From: an uncultured Collinsella sp.
GTDB lineage: Bacteria > Actinomycetota > Coriobacteriia > Coriobacteriales > Coriobacteriaceae
Direction of reading: 5' to 3'
DNA: 64,000 nt
Assembly (NCBI GenBank): GCA_900756765.1
Contig: CAAELE010000023.1
Location: forward strand, 1 to 64,000
Under the pieces are notes generated by a model, which ran no database searches, had not been told where the DNA came from, and saw only the letters and a program-made list of their open reading frames with translations. How positions within the stretch are numbered: position 1 is the stretch's first letter; the number at the start of each line of letters is the position of its first letter. Of this stretch, positions 7,130 through 16,006 are shown piece by piece. Made by a program: the position numbers and the translations under genes.

Positions 7130-8509
7130 ATGAACACCGAGGAAATTGCGCGCATCGTCGGCGATCAGCGCACCTATTTTAAGACGCACGCTACGTTTGA
7201 TGTCGATGCTCGCTGCCGCGCACTGGTGCGCCTGCGCGATGCGGTGCGGGCACACGAGACCGATATCGCCCATGCGCTCAAGACCGATTTGGGTAAGTCG
7301 CATGACGAGGCGTATATGTGCGAGATCGGCACGTCGCTTTCCGAGATTCGTCATCAGATTGCGCATATGGCCCGATGGAGCCGCCCGCGCCTGCGCCCCT
7401 GCGACCTCGCCAATGCCATTAGTGTGTGCAAAACGCAAGCCGTGCCCTATGGCGTCACGCTCATTATGGCTCCGTGGAACTACCCGTTTTTGCTAACACT
7501 CGAGCCGCTCGCCGGCGCCCTTGCCGCGGGTAACACCGTGGTCATCAAGCCGAGTGCCTATGCGCCGGCTTCGAGCGCGGTGCTCAGGCAGATTTGCGAG
7601 GAAGCATTTGATCCGCGCCTGGTAACGGTCGTCGAAGGCGGGCGTGCCGAGAACGAGGCGCTGCTCGATGAATGCTGGGACAAAATCTTCTTTACCGGAA
7701 GCGTTCCGGTCGGCAAGCTCGTCATGGAGCGCGCAAGTAAAAACCTTACGCCCGCGACGCTTGAGCTGGGCGGAAAGAGCCCCTGCATCGTGGATGCGAC
7801 GGCAAACTTGAAGGTCGCGGCACGGCGTATCGCCTTTGGTAAATGGCTCAACGTGGGGCAGACCTGCGTGGCGCCCGACTACCTGCTGGTCGACGCGCGC
7901 GTGCACGATGAACTGTTGGGCCTCATCAAGGAGGAGGTCCGTCGCATGTTTGGCGAGCACCCGCTCGACAACGAGGACTACGGTCATATTGTCAACGCCA
8001 AGCATTTCGCGCGCGTACGCGGGCTGATCGACCCCGATAAGGTTGTGCTGGGAGGCACGGCGCGCGAGTCTTCGCTCAAGATTGAGCCGACGATCCTAGA
8101 CGGCGTGACCCCCGATGACGCCGTGATGCAGGAGGAGATTTTCGGTCCCATCTTGCCGGTGCTGACGTTTGAGAGCCTAGACGAGGTCGAGACGTTTATT
8201 ACGGATCGTCCGACGCCGCTGGCCCTGTATATCTTTAGCCAGGACCGTGCGGTTCAGCAGCGCTTTGTGCGCTACGTGCCCTTTGGCGGCGGCTGTGTCA
8301 ACGACACGATCATGCACTTGGCTACGAGCCATATGGGCTTTGGCGGCATGGGAGCGAGCGGTATGGGGCAGTACCATGGACGTGAGAGCTTCGATACGTT
8401 TAGCCACAAGAAGAGCATCGTGAACAAGGCAACGTGGCTGGACGTGCCATTCCGCTATGCCCCTTACGCAAGCTGGAAGCACAAGTTCGTGCGCATGTTT
8501 GTGCATTAG
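7130..8509 (+). CDS. NAD(P)-dependent aldehyde dehydrogenase
   Basis: Oxidises an aldehyde to its carboxylate. 459 residues, the length of the shorter family members that lack an extended N-terminus (similar to the YwdH/fatty-aldehyde type). Motifs: MAPWNYPF, KPSAYAP for cofactor binding, FTGSVPVGK, LELGGKSPCIV with the general-base glutamate, and the nucleophile Cys246 in NVGQTC, then EEIFGPILPV. The C-terminus is basic and aromatic, as in membrane-associating members. It starts 8 bases after the alcohol dehydrogenase with a GGAGG site, so the two are cotranscribed and probably act in sequence on the same intermediate. Confidence 0.94.
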   Translation: MNTEEIARIVGDQRTYFKTHATFDVDARCRALVRLRDAVRAHETDIAHALKTDLGKSHDEAYMCEIGTSLSEIRHQIAHMARWSRPRLRPCDLANAISVCKTQAVPYGVTLIMAPWNYPFLLTLEPLAGALAAGNTVVIKPSAYAPASSAVLRQICEEAFDPRLVTVVEGGRAENEALLDECWDKIFFTGSVPVGKLVMERASKNLTPATLELGGKSPCIVDATANLKVAARRIAFGKWLNVGQTCVAPDYLLVDARVHDELLGLIKEEVRRMFGEHPLDNEDYGHIVNAKHFARVRGLIDPDKVVLGGTARESSLKIEPTILDGVTPDDAVMQEEIFGPILPVLTFESLDEVETFITDRPTPLALYIFSQDRAVQQRFVRYVPFGGGCVNDTIMHLATSHMGFGGMGASGMGQYHGRESFDTFSHKKSIVNKATWLDVPFRYAPYASWKHKFVRMFVH

Positions 8510-8510
8510 G

Positions 8511-8554
8511 AAATGGCAGGTAATACGAACGAGTGTTCCTATTACCTGCCATTT
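8511..8554 (+). terminator. Stem-loop after the alcohol/aldehyde dehydrogenase operon
   Basis: AAATGGCAGGTAATA (8511-8525) pairs perfectly with TATTACCTGCCATTT (8540-8554) and starts directly after the stop codon. Only a short T-rich tail follows, so it may act as terminator, mRNA stabiliser or both. Confidence 0.7.
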
Positions 8555-8586
8555 ACGTTAGACTACTGCTATGGGGTATGAATGGG

Positions 8587-8611
8587 CCAACTCCCTTTAG
8601 AAGGGAATTGG
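8587..8611 (+). promoter_or_regulatory. Hairpin that sequesters the ribosome binding site of a small ORF
   Basis: CCAACTCCCTT-TAG-AAGGGAATTGG folds into an 11-bp stem whose right arm contains the AAGGG ribosome binding site of the ATG at 8613. Translation would need the stem to open, as in many small toxin mRNAs. Confidence 0.5.
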
Positions 8612-8612
8612 T

Positions 8613-8696
8613 ATGAACGTAAGCGATATTATTTCGTTACTGGCGTTGTTAATCGCGGCTATCGAACTCGGCCTGTTTATCGGCCGAATGAAATAG
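8613..8696 (+). CDS. 27-residue hydrophobic peptide, possible holin-like type I toxin
   Basis: A short hydrophobic helix flanked by polar ends: MNVSDIISLLALLIAAIELG, then LFIGRMK. Size and composition match the putative holin-like/TxpA-type toxins of Gram-positive bacteria, which depolarise the membrane and are silenced by an antisense RNA. The AAGGG ribosome binding site lies in a stem-loop (8587-8611). No antisense RNA can be proven from sequence; the 236 bases downstream (8697-8932) have no convincing gene, only a small hairpin (ACCCG-CTGCAA-CGGGT) near 8760-8775, and would be the place to look. The ORF may also be a fortuitous one. Confidence 0.45.
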   Translation: MNVSDIISLLALLIAAIELGLFIGRMK

Positions 8697-8932
8697 CCGC
8701 CCCCGCGTAAGCGAAGACGGCCACTTCTCACGATGAAAACGTGTATCGGAGTTGGCAAGACCCGCTGCAACGGGTGCCATCCGTACCCCTATCTTATCTG
8801 CAAGCGCTCTGTCTCGCAAGCGTTGCGGCAAGCGATTGAAAGACGCAGGCAGGATGAATTTGTGTCCGTACGGGCTCGTAGACTTCTCAGTAAGGTTAAG
8901 CGCCGGTTTATCCGGTCGTTAGAGGAGTTGCC

Positions 8933-9259
8933 ATGTACGAGCCTTCACGTGTTCTTCTGTCGTTTCATATCGCGGGATTTCAATATGCCGACGGCGCTTT
9001 GGTCCTAGGCGATCTTAAAGCGGGCGATAAACTGACGTTGTGCGCCGAGCGCGATAATCCCCATGATCCCGAGGCGGTTGCGATCTACTATGGCAACACC
9101 AAGCTTGGCTATGTTCCGGGAAACGAGGTCGGCCCGCTGTCCTTGATGATGTATTACGGCCATGAGGACGTATTTGAGGCCCGCGTGCAACAGGTTGCTC
9201 CCGAGCGCAGCCCGTGGCATCAGGTGCGTGTTGGACTCTACGTGGTGGATGCTCGCTAA
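8933..9259 (+). CDS. HIRAN domain protein
   Basis: 108 residues formed almost entirely by a HIRAN domain: FHIAGFQYADG, LKAGDKLTLCAERDNPHDPEAVAIYYGNTK in the typical order, then KLGYVPGNE. HIRAN domains in other proteins recognise DNA ends or damaged DNA, often fused to helicases or nucleases; here it stands alone, so its partner is unknown. ATG with GAGGAG site. It is the first gene of a same-strand group (59-residue protein, metallophosphoesterase, DUF2130 protein) with short gaps, which might be cotranscribed. Confidence 0.85.
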   Translation: MYEPSRVLLSFHIAGFQYADGALVLGDLKAGDKLTLCAERDNPHDPEAVAIYYGNTKLGYVPGNEVGPLSLMMYYGHEDVFEARVQQVAPERSPWHQVRVGLYVVDAR

Positions 9260-9277
9260 TCGGTAAGGGAGACTGCC

Positions 9278-9457
9278 ATGTTTGATGACGACGACCAGTT
9301 CGATCTGGCAGACGATCCGTTTGAGTGGGATATGCTACTCGATGACGATGAGTTGGAGCGGGATCGTAAGAAGCGGCAGGATAAGAATGCCCAGGGTGAC
9401 GCTTCGAAAAAGCAAGACAAGCGCCGTCGCGGACTGTTCGGCGGGTTCTTTGGATAA
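9278..9457 (+). CDS. 59-residue charge-polarised protein of unknown function
   Basis: Start supported by AAGGGAG eight bases upstream. The N-terminal half is very acidic (FDDDDQFDLADDPFEWD, LLDDDELE) and the second half is lysine/arginine-rich (RDRKKRQDKN, KKQDKRRRG), ending in GLFGGFFG. No domain is recognised. Such a dipolar peptide could bind a partner protein or nucleic acid, but this is a guess. It lies 18 bases after the HIRAN gene and 66 bases before the metallophosphoesterase on the same strand. Confidence 0.7.
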   Translation: MFDDDDQFDLADDPFEWDMLLDDDELERDRKKRQDKNAQGDASKKQDKRRRGLFGGFFG

Positions 9458-9523
9458 CCGCCGCATCGCTGCGTCTGTATACTTAGCACGAGTTGAACAC
9501 GTTGCGAAATGAGGGCATAGACG

Positions 9524-10069
9524 ATGATGTGGTTTACCGCCGACCTGCACCTGGGCGATACGAATATCCTGCACGATATGGATCGGCCGTTTGATTCGGT
9601 CGAGGAGATGAACCGCAAGGTCATCGATGCCATCAATGAGTGCGTGGCTGTGGATGACCGTCTCTACATTCTGGGTGACTTTACCTATCGTTTGCCCCTG
9701 GCGGAGGCGGTGCGCCTGCGCGAGCGTATCGAATGCAAGAATGTGACGCTCATCCGTGGTAACCATGACGGCGACTGGGAAGATCCCGACGTACCGCAGA
9801 TTTGGGAAGACGTGCGCGACTACCTGGAGATTGCTCCCGGCTATGCTAAGGGCCATCGCCTGGTGTTGAGCCATTACCCCATGCTCAGCTGGAATGGCAA
9901 GGCGCGTGGCGCCATCATGCTGCACGGGCATATCCACAGCAGGGGAGACCGCACCAACGTGCGTAACCGCGATCGCGAGCGCCCTATCTTTCGCTACGAT
10001 GTCGGTCTCGACGCCAATGACTACAAGCCCGTAAGCCGTGACCAGATCCTCGGCTTCTTTGGACTGTAA
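9524..10069 (+). CDS. Calcineurin-like metallophosphoesterase
   Basis: 181 residues carrying the complete two-metal phosphoesterase signature in order: Asp7-x-His9 (ADLHLGD), Gly51-Asp52 (LGDFTY), Gly-Asn80-His81-Asp (RGNHDGD), His117 (LSHYP) and Gly-His136-x-His138 (HGHIHSR). Small stand-alone members of this type are often annotated only as predicted phosphohydrolases; possible substrates include cyclic nucleotides, dinucleotides or phosphoproteins. First of two adjacent ATG codons used, with GAGGG upstream. A REP-like palindrome follows the gene. Confidence 0.9.
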   Translation: MMWFTADLHLGDTNILHDMDRPFDSVEEMNRKVIDAINECVAVDDRLYILGDFTYRLPLAEAVRLRERIECKNVTLIRGNHDGDWEDPDVPQIWEDVRDYLEIAPGYAKGHRLVLSHYPMLSWNGKARGAIMLHGHIHSRGDRTNVRNRDRERPIFRYDVGLDANDYKPVSRDQILGFFGL

Positions 10070-10087
10070 TTCTCGAACCGTCACACA

Positions 10088-10124
10088 AACCGCCACAAAG
10101 GGGACAGGCACCTTTGTGGCGGTT
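10088..10124. repeat. REP-like palindrome AACCGCCACAAAGG
   Basis: Perfect 14-bp arms (10088-10101 and 10111-10124) around a GGGACAGGCA loop, after the metallophosphoesterase gene. The GGGGACAGGCACC core is like the GGGGAC palindrome at 171-224. It could double as a terminator, but lacks a T-run directly after the stem. Confidence 0.6.
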
Positions 10125-10219
10125 CTGGCGCCGTTGCCATTATGGTGGCGGCGCCTTTTTTGTCCGTGCGGCGCGGTAGAGTGTAGTCGGTTGAAATTTG
10201 CGTCCATCGAGGAGCTGCT

Positions 10220-11977
10220 ATGAACGAGATTAAGTGCCCGCATTGCGGCGAAGTTTTTAAGGTCGATGCGTCCGGCTATGCGGATATCGTCAAACAAGTG
10301 CGCGATGCCGAGTTTTCGCGCGACCTGGACGAGCGTGTGAAGGCAGTCCAGCGCGAGGGCGAGCAGGCGCTGGAGCTTGAGCGCTCACGTTCGACGGCTG
10401 CCCTGCAAAAGGCAGAGTCTCAGCGCAACGCTCAGCTTGTCGAGCAGAAGAACGCTGCAGCTCAGCAGCTGGCACAAGAGGTTGCCAAACGCGATGCCGA
10501 GCTTGCCGAACTGCGCGCCAAGCTCGAGGGCGCTGCCGCAGAGCGCGAGAACGCAAGCCAGCGTGCGGCGGTTGAGGCCCGTGCCGATGCTCAGAAGGAG
10601 AATGCCGAGCTTCAGCGCGAGATCGACAATTTGCGTGCGCAGCTGGGACGCAAAGATGACGAAGCCAAGCTTGCCGAGTCGGCGGTGCGTAATGCCGCTC
10701 AAAACGATTTAGCCGCTCGCGATGCGCAGATTGCAGAATTGCAGGCAAGGCTCTCCGCGGCGGACAAGGCCCAGGAGATGGCGCTTGCCGCCGCTGCGGC
10801 CGAGTCGCAGCGTGAGATCGATGCCGCTCGCGGCGAGGCTGAGCGCACGCTTGCTGACTATCGCGCAAAGGTACAAGAGAAGTTTTCCGCCGCAAAGGCT
10901 CAGTCCGAGCAGGAGGCCGAGGGCCTGCGTGCGCAGCTGCGCGAACAGGAGCTGACGGCCAAAATGAACCTATCGGAGGCGGTCGCCGCGGCAGAGCGTG
11001 AGCGTGACGAGGCGCGTGCCAAACTGACGAGCGAGCTGGCGGTGCGCGATTCGCGCGAGGAACAGGCCAGAGCAGCACACGAGCTCGAGCTTGCGCAGGC
11101 CAAGCGCGTGAGCGACGAGTTGATTCGCTACAAGGACGAAGAGATTGAGCGCCTTAAGGACATGAAGGTCCGCCTGTCCACCAAGATGGTGGGCGAGTCG
11201 CTCGAGCAGCACTGCGAGACCGAGTTTAACCGTCTGCGCATGACGGCGTTTCCTAATGCGTACTTCGAGAAAGATAACGATGCGTCCGAGGGCACCAAGG
11301 GCGACTTTATCTTCCGCGAGTGCGATGCGAGCGGCAACGAGGTCATTTCGATTATGTTCGAGATGAAAAACGAGAACGATGAGACCGCGACCAAGCATAA
11401 AAACGAGGACTTCTTTAAGAAGCTCGATCACGATCGTCGCCAGAAAGGCTGCGAGTATGCGGTGCTCTGCACCCTGCTGGAGCCCGAGAGCGAGCTCTAT
11501 AACGCGGGTATCGTCGACGTGAGCTACCGCTATGAGAAGATGTACGTGATCCGCCCGCAGTTCTTCATTCCCATGATCACGCTGCTGCGCAACGCCGCTA
11601 TGGGTTCGCTGCGCTATAAGCAGGAGCTGGCGGAGTACAAGCAGCAGAATATCGACGTCACGAACTTCGAAGCCAAGATGGAAAAGTTCAAGAATGATTT
11701 CGGTCGCAACTACGAGATCGCGAGCCGCAAGTTCCAAACGGCAATCGATGAGATTGACAAGACGATTAGCCATCTGCAGAAAACCAAGGAGGCGTTGCTG
11801 TCTTCCGAGAACAACCTGCGCCTTGCCAACAAGAAAGCCGACGATCTTACCATTCGCAAGCTCACGTGGGGCAACAAGACCATGAAGGCCGCCTTTGACG
11901 AGGCGCGCGGGGCTGCGCTAGAGACAAACGATGAGCCCGCCGAGGCGGATTCGTATGAGGTCGAGGATGCCGAGTAG
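10220..11977 (+). CDS. DUF2130 coiled-coil protein with a nuclease-like C-terminal domain
   Basis: 585 residues. It opens with a CPHCGEVF zinc-ribbon-like motif, then about 300 residues of Ala/Glu/Arg-rich heptad coiled coil, then the DUF2130 domain (about 320-510) and a lysine-rich helical tail. Within DUF2130 the order Asp362 (KGDFIF), a strand, Glu381-x-Lys383 (FEMKNE) is the PD-(D/E)XK nuclease pattern, so a DNA-processing role is possible; the biological function of the family is not established. ATG with GAGGAG site. Same strand and spacing as the HIRAN-phosphoesterase group upstream, though a palindrome separates them. A strong terminator follows. Confidence 0.88.
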   Translation: MNEIKCPHCGEVFKVDASGYADIVKQVRDAEFSRDLDERVKAVQREGEQALELERSRSTAALQKAESQRNAQLVEQKNAAAQQLAQEVAKRDAELAELRAKLEGAAAERENASQRAAVEARADAQKENAELQREIDNLRAQLGRKDDEAKLAESAVRNAAQNDLAARDAQIAELQARLSAADKAQEMALAAAAAESQREIDAARGEAERTLADYRAKVQEKFSAAKAQSEQEAEGLRAQLREQELTAKMNLSEAVAAAERERDEARAKLTSELAVRDSREEQARAAHELELAQAKRVSDELIRYKDEEIERLKDMKVRLSTKMVGESLEQHCETEFNRLRMTAFPNAYFEKDNDASEGTKGDFIFRECDASGNEVISIMFEMKNENDETATKHKNEDFFKKLDHDRRQKGCEYAVLCTLLEPESELYNAGIVDVSYRYEKMYVIRPQFFIPMITLLRNAAMGSLRYKQELAEYKQQNIDVTNFEAKMEKFKNDFGRNYEIASRKFQTAIDEIDKTISHLQKTKEALLSSENNLRLANKKADDLTIRKLTWGNKTMKAAFDEARGAALETNDEPAEADSYEVEDAE

Positions 11978-11997
11978 GGGATAGCGTATCGCGCAAA

Positions 11998-12035
11998 AAG
12001 CGGGGCCGCTGGCGATGTTGCCAGCGGCCCCGCTT
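11998..12035. terminator. Bidirectional terminator between convergent genes
   Basis: AAGCGGGGCCGCTGGC pairs perfectly with GCCAGCGGCCCCGCTT around GATGTT. A preceding AAAAA tract (T-run for the minus strand) and following TCGTTTCGTT suit both the DUF2130 gene and the helicase gene that converge here. Confidence 0.85.
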
Positions 12036-12057
12036 CGTTTCGTTCCATTGTGCCCGG

Positions 12058-14739
12058 TTAGTCTTCGAGCAGGTCCTCGATAAAGCCGACGCGGTAGTTT
12101 TTGAGGATGACCTCGCCGCCGTCCTGCGTGGCGTCCAGATCGACATCGCCCATGATGCCAAAGTCGTGGTCGCCATCCTCGTCGGCAAAGATCTGGTGCA
12201 CGTGCCATACGTGCGCGGTCTTCTCGTCGGACTCGTCGATGGAAAACATCGCGGCGCTGCGGGCGTCTCCGTCGGCGAGGATTTCCTCGTGCTGCTCATG
12301 GTAGGCATCGAGCGCCTTTTGCCAACGGATCTCGCTCATGCCCCAGTCCCCGTCGAGCTCGCCCAGATCGCGCACGTGTCCACGGGCTGCAAGGGCCACG
12401 CGGCGGAAGAGTGCATTGCGCACCAACAGCGTGCAGCCGCGACGGTCCGCAACGACCTCGTTGATGCCCTGCGGCGGTGCGGCGTCGAGTGCAGCGGGGT
12501 TGCCGGCGTTCTCCCACTCGTCCACCAGACTCGAGTCGACCGAGCGCACCACAAAGCCGAGCCACGAAATGATGTCACGCAAGCGCTCATCGCGTTTCTC
12601 AATGGGCACGGTGCGATCGAGCGAACGGTAGGCCTCGGCTAGGTAGCGCAGCAGAATGCCCTCGGAGCGGGCGATGCCGAGCTTTTGAATGTAACCCTTG
12701 AAATCGCTCGCGCTTTCCAGCATATCGCGCAGGACGCTCTTGGGCGAGAGCTGGTAGTCGTTGGCCCAGGGTACTTCCTGGCAGTACTTGTCGAAGGCGG
12801 CATCGAGCAAGTCCTCGAGCGGCTTTTCGTAGGTGACATCCTGGATGCGCTCCAGGCGTTCCTCATATTCGACGCCGTCAGCCTTCATTTCGGCCATCGC
12901 GCGGTCGCGCGCGGCGCGCTCCTGTGCGCGCAATACCTGCTTGGGGTCCTCGAGCGTAGCCTCGACCATCGAGATGAGGTCCATGGTATAGGTCTCACTC
13001 TCGGGGTCGAGCAGCTCCAGCGCGGCAAGCAAAAACGGCGAGAGCGGCTGATCGAGCGCGAAGTCCTCGGGCAGGTCGACCGTCAGCGCGTAGTCGATGT
13101 CCGGCGCGGCGTCAGCCGGAGCGTCGGGTGCGGGCGGCACCTCGGTGCGCACGACGACGCCGGAGTCGATGAGCGTGGCGAAGATCTCGTCGGCACGAAC
13201 CTCGAGCTTGGCCTTTTCCTCGGGGGTCTGCAGGCTTGTCTCGATGAGGTCGTGCACGCGGGCGCGGGCATCGCCGCCCTGCTCGACCACGCTAATCACC
13301 ATGGAGTGTGTGATGCGAAGGCGCGGCTTGAGCGTCTCGGGCTGCGTCTCAATCAGGCGCTCAAAGGTCTGCTTGTTCCAGGTGACAAAGCCCTCGGGGG
13401 CCTTCTTCTTTTTAATTTTACGGAGCTTCTTGGGATCGTCGCCTGCCTTGGCCATAAGCTTGGCGTTCTCGATCTCGTGCTCCGGAGCCTCGGCAATGAC
13501 CATGCCCTCGGTATCGAAGCCCGAGCGGCCTGCGCGACCGGCGATCTGATGGAACTCACGGGCGCGCAGGCGACGCATCTTGTAGCCGTCGAACTTGGTG
13601 AGCGCGGTGAGGACCACGGTGTGGATGGGCACGTTGATGCCGACGCCGAGTGTGTCGGTGCCGCAAATGACGGGTAGCAGGCCCTGCTGCGCCAAGCGTT
13701 CGACCAGCAGGCGATAGCGCGGCAACATGCCAGCATGGTGCACACCGACGCCGCAGCCGAGCAAGCGCTTGAGGATCTTGCCGAAGGCCGTCGAGAAGCT
13801 CGTGCCCTTGGCCGCCTCCTTGATGGCCTCGCGCTGCTCCTTGCTGGCAATGCCAAAGTTGGCGAGGGATTGCGCCGTTGCAAGGGCGGCATCCTGGCTA
13901 AAGTGCACGATGTAGAGCGGGGCCTCGCCGCGGCGCATCGCGAGCTCGACGGTGCCCTCGAGCGAGGTCGTCACGTAGTCGTAGCTCAGCGGCACGGGGC
14001 GCGGGGCATCGACGACCAAGTCGCAGGTAGCGCCGGTGTGTTCCTCGAGTGAGGCGGCGATGGCAGTGACATCGCCGAGCGTGGCGCTCATGAGCATGAA
14101 TTGCGTGTGAGGCAGGGTGAGCAGCGGTACCTGCCAGGCCCAGCCGCGATCGGGGTCGGCAAAGTAGTGGAACTCGTCCATGGCGACGCAGCCAACATCG
14201 GCATCTTCGCCCTCGCGCAGCGCGTCGTTGGCAAGGATCTCTGCCGTGCAGCAGATGACGGGAGCCTTGGTGTTGATATGCGTGTCGCCGGTGATCATAC
14301 CGACGTTATCGCGGCCGAGCACCTGCACAAGATCGAAAAACTTCTCACTGACCAGAGCCTTGATAGGAGCCGTGTAGTAGCAGCGCTTGCCCTGCGCCAT
14401 GCCCATAAAGAGCATTCCCAGCGCGACGAGCGATTTACCCGATCCGGTCGGTGTGCCTAAGATGACGTGATCGCCGGCTGCCAGGTCCATGAGGGCCTCT
14501 TCTTGGTGATCCCACAGTTCAATGCCACGGTCGCTCGTCCATTCAAAGAAGCGTTCGAAGGCCTGATCAGGCGTGAGCCATGGTTCGGGCTTGCTGCCGT
14601 CCTCGGGCTCCCACCAGGTGGGGGAGAGCACGCCGAGCGAGCCGAACTCGGCTTCGGTTCCCGTGCCGCCCGAGAATGAGCTGGCGGCGCCGGCGCCGGA
14701 GACGGTGCTGGCGGTGGTGTCTGTCGTGGTCTGTGCCAT
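12058..14739 (-). CDS. Ski2-like DEAD/DEAH-box helicase with DUF3516 C-terminus
   Basis: ATP-dependent RNA or DNA helicase of superfamily 2. 893 residues from the ATG chosen. RecA-like domain 1: Walker A GTPTGSGKS (95-103), Walker B DEFH (188-191), SATLGD. RecA-like domain 2: GVGVHHAGMLPRYR and QIAGRAGRSGFDTEG, typical of Ski2-like enzymes. The remaining half is the DUF3516 region with winged-helix and ratchet features, common in actinobacterial members whose role may be in RNA turnover. An in-frame extension to 14910 would begin inside the 122-bp repeat and is rejected; the ATG at 14739 begins a low-complexity Thr/Ser/Ala tail, with only a weak purine-rich ribosome site. Confidence 0.92.
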   Translation of the reverse strand: MAQTTTDTTASTVSGAGAASSFSGGTGTEAEFGSLGVLSPTWWEPEDGSKPEPWLTPDQAFERFFEWTSDRGIELWDHQEEALMDLAAGDHVILGTPTGSGKSLVALGMLFMGMAQGKRCYYTAPIKALVSEKFFDLVQVLGRDNVGMITGDTHINTKAPVICCTAEILANDALREGEDADVGCVAMDEFHYFADPDRGWAWQVPLLTLPHTQFMLMSATLGDVTAIAASLEEHTGATCDLVVDAPRPVPLSYDYVTTSLEGTVELAMRRGEAPLYIVHFSQDAALATAQSLANFGIASKEQREAIKEAAKGTSFSTAFGKILKRLLGCGVGVHHAGMLPRYRLLVERLAQQGLLPVICGTDTLGVGINVPIHTVVLTALTKFDGYKMRRLRAREFHQIAGRAGRSGFDTEGMVIAEAPEHEIENAKLMAKAGDDPKKLRKIKKKKAPEGFVTWNKQTFERLIETQPETLKPRLRITHSMVISVVEQGGDARARVHDLIETSLQTPEEKAKLEVRADEIFATLIDSGVVVRTEVPPAPDAPADAAPDIDYALTVDLPEDFALDQPLSPFLLAALELLDPESETYTMDLISMVEATLEDPKQVLRAQERAARDRAMAEMKADGVEYEERLERIQDVTYEKPLEDLLDAAFDKYCQEVPWANDYQLSPKSVLRDMLESASDFKGYIQKLGIARSEGILLRYLAEAYRSLDRTVPIEKRDERLRDIISWLGFVVRSVDSSLVDEWENAGNPAALDAAPPQGINEVVADRRGCTLLVRNALFRRVALAARGHVRDLGELDGDWGMSEIRWQKALDAYHEQHEEILADGDARSAAMFSIDESDEKTAHVWHVHQIFADEDGDHDFGIMGDVDLDATQDGGEVILKNYRVGFIEDLLED

Positions 14740-14860
14740 GTGGTTGCTTTCTCTCGCGTTTGTCCGCCAACTATTATGGCGTAGCGTCGGCGCGGGGCGC
14801 CAGCGCGAGAGAAAATGCAGGAAATGGGCGTTCTGCCCAGCCGTTTGGTGTAGTTGCCGG

Positions 14861-14982
14861 CTAAGTGAGTAGACTTTTTGCAATATCGCGAGCACATGGC
14901 TTTTGCGCAAGGGCTTTACCTGCGGTTTTAGTTTCGTTATGCGGGTTGTGCTTGGCTATTGCAAAAAAGTCTACTCACTTAG
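14861..14982. repeat. 122-bp inverted-repeat element, copy 3
   Basis: Ends CTAAGTGAGTAGACTTTTTG and reverse complement TTTTTTGCAATAGCC-type arm, TATTGCAAAAAAGTCTACTCACTTAG spanning 14957-14982. Compared with copies 1 and 2 the inner stem changed from GGAAC/GTTCC to GCAATA/TATTGC on both sides, so pairing was kept while sequence changed. The TTTACCTGCGGTTTT middle is conserved. It lies between the helicase start and the 3' side of trmB. Confidence 0.8.
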
Positions 14983-15048
14983 GTTTTGAGGGTCGTTCGC
15001 TGGCGCCTACTTGCGCTTGTTTGCCGACGCCGCGACCATAAGAAGCCC

Positions 15049-15888
15049 CTAGGACTCTTGCGGCAGACGCTTCTTGCCCTTGCGGGCGCGGTTTCTAAAG
15101 TTCTCGACGGCCTCTTCCATGCCGAGGGGCACGTAGGTGAGCTCATCGAGGTTATCGGGCAGGTAGCAGGCAAGGCTTTGCTCCTGCGCTCGGCCTGCTA
15201 CGAGTTGCTCTTCGGTAGGCTTCTCGCCGGGAGTGGCGCAAATGCCATAGACGGCGGCACCCATCTCGCGCGTGCGGCGCTCGTATTCGGTCTCGGGATG
15301 CTCGGGATGGTCGCGGCGAACGTCGTCGCTTACCCAAAGCGTATCGTAGCCGGCCGCGGCAAACTGCCCCAGGGCGTAGTCGCGCAATGGCTTGCTGTCG
15401 GTTCGCAGTGTGACGGTGGCGCCGGCTGCAAGGAGCGGGCGGTAGAGCATCAAATGGTCGACGTGGACGAGTCGTTTTTTGGCGTACTTGGCCTTGGGCT
15501 GCGGCGTGGGAAAGTTGATGGTGATGGAATCGACCTCGCCTGCGGCAAACAGCTGCGGCAACGATGCGGCGCCTCGGGGCAGGACGAGTGCGTTGGTCAG
15601 TTCCTGCTCGCAGATTTTCTGTGCGGCATAGGCGATGCAGATGGGCTCCTGGTCCATACCGATAAAGAGCGTGGTGGGCTCACGGCGAGCGCGCTCTACA
15701 AGGTACGTTCCCTTGCCACAGCCAAGATCCAGGTGAAGGTGTTCGAAGGGCTTGCTGCCAACTGGCGCACAGGCTTCGCGCCAATCTCCGGCATAGGCCT
15801 CGGGGTTCGTCTCAATCGCATCGGCGTAGCGCTCCAGGCGCTCCTCGAGCACAAAGTTCTTAGGCGTGCGAACGTGGACGGCTCCCAT
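15049..15888 (-). CDS. trmB: tRNA (guanine-N7-)-methyltransferase
   Basis: SAM-dependent enzyme that makes m7G46 in the tRNA variable loop. 279 residues, with an extended N-terminus and a C-terminal tail compared with E. coli TrmB. Motifs in order: SAM-binding LDLGCGKGTYL, GMDQEP, the family signature INFPTPQPKAKYAKKRL, and TEYERRTRE, which corresponds to the conserved TxxE tRNA-contact motif. ATG with AAGGAG. It lies next to another methyltransferase on the same strand and 3 kb from Elp3, giving a neighbourhood rich in tRNA modification. Repeat copy 3 lies 66 bases beyond its stop. Confidence 0.95.
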   Translation of the reverse strand: MGAVHVRTPKNFVLEERLERYADAIETNPEAYAGDWREACAPVGSKPFEHLHLDLGCGKGTYLVERARREPTTLFIGMDQEPICIAYAAQKICEQELTNALVLPRGAASLPQLFAAGEVDSITINFPTPQPKAKYAKKRLVHVDHLMLYRPLLAAGATVTLRTDSKPLRDYALGQFAAAGYDTLWVSDDVRRDHPEHPETEYERRTREMGAAVYGICATPGEKPTEEQLVAGRAQEQSLACYLPDNLDELTYVPLGMEEAVENFRNRARKGKKRLPQES

Positions 15889-16006
15889 GAGGCTCCTTGG
15901 TCATAAGTAGGGAACGCATAGCTGCGCGTTCCGTCAATGGGTTGAAAAAGGGCGGGCATGGCTTGCCCGAAAGATGCCATGCGGCTCGGTGGCGAGTCGT
16001 CGATGT

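Noticed and set aside
8733..9008. 91-codon frame before the HIRAN gene
   Set aside because: No ribosome binding site, overlaps the HIRAN start and shows no conserved features; treated as non-coding.
12058..14910. Helicase start at 14910
   Set aside because: Would place the first codons inside the 122-bp repeat element.
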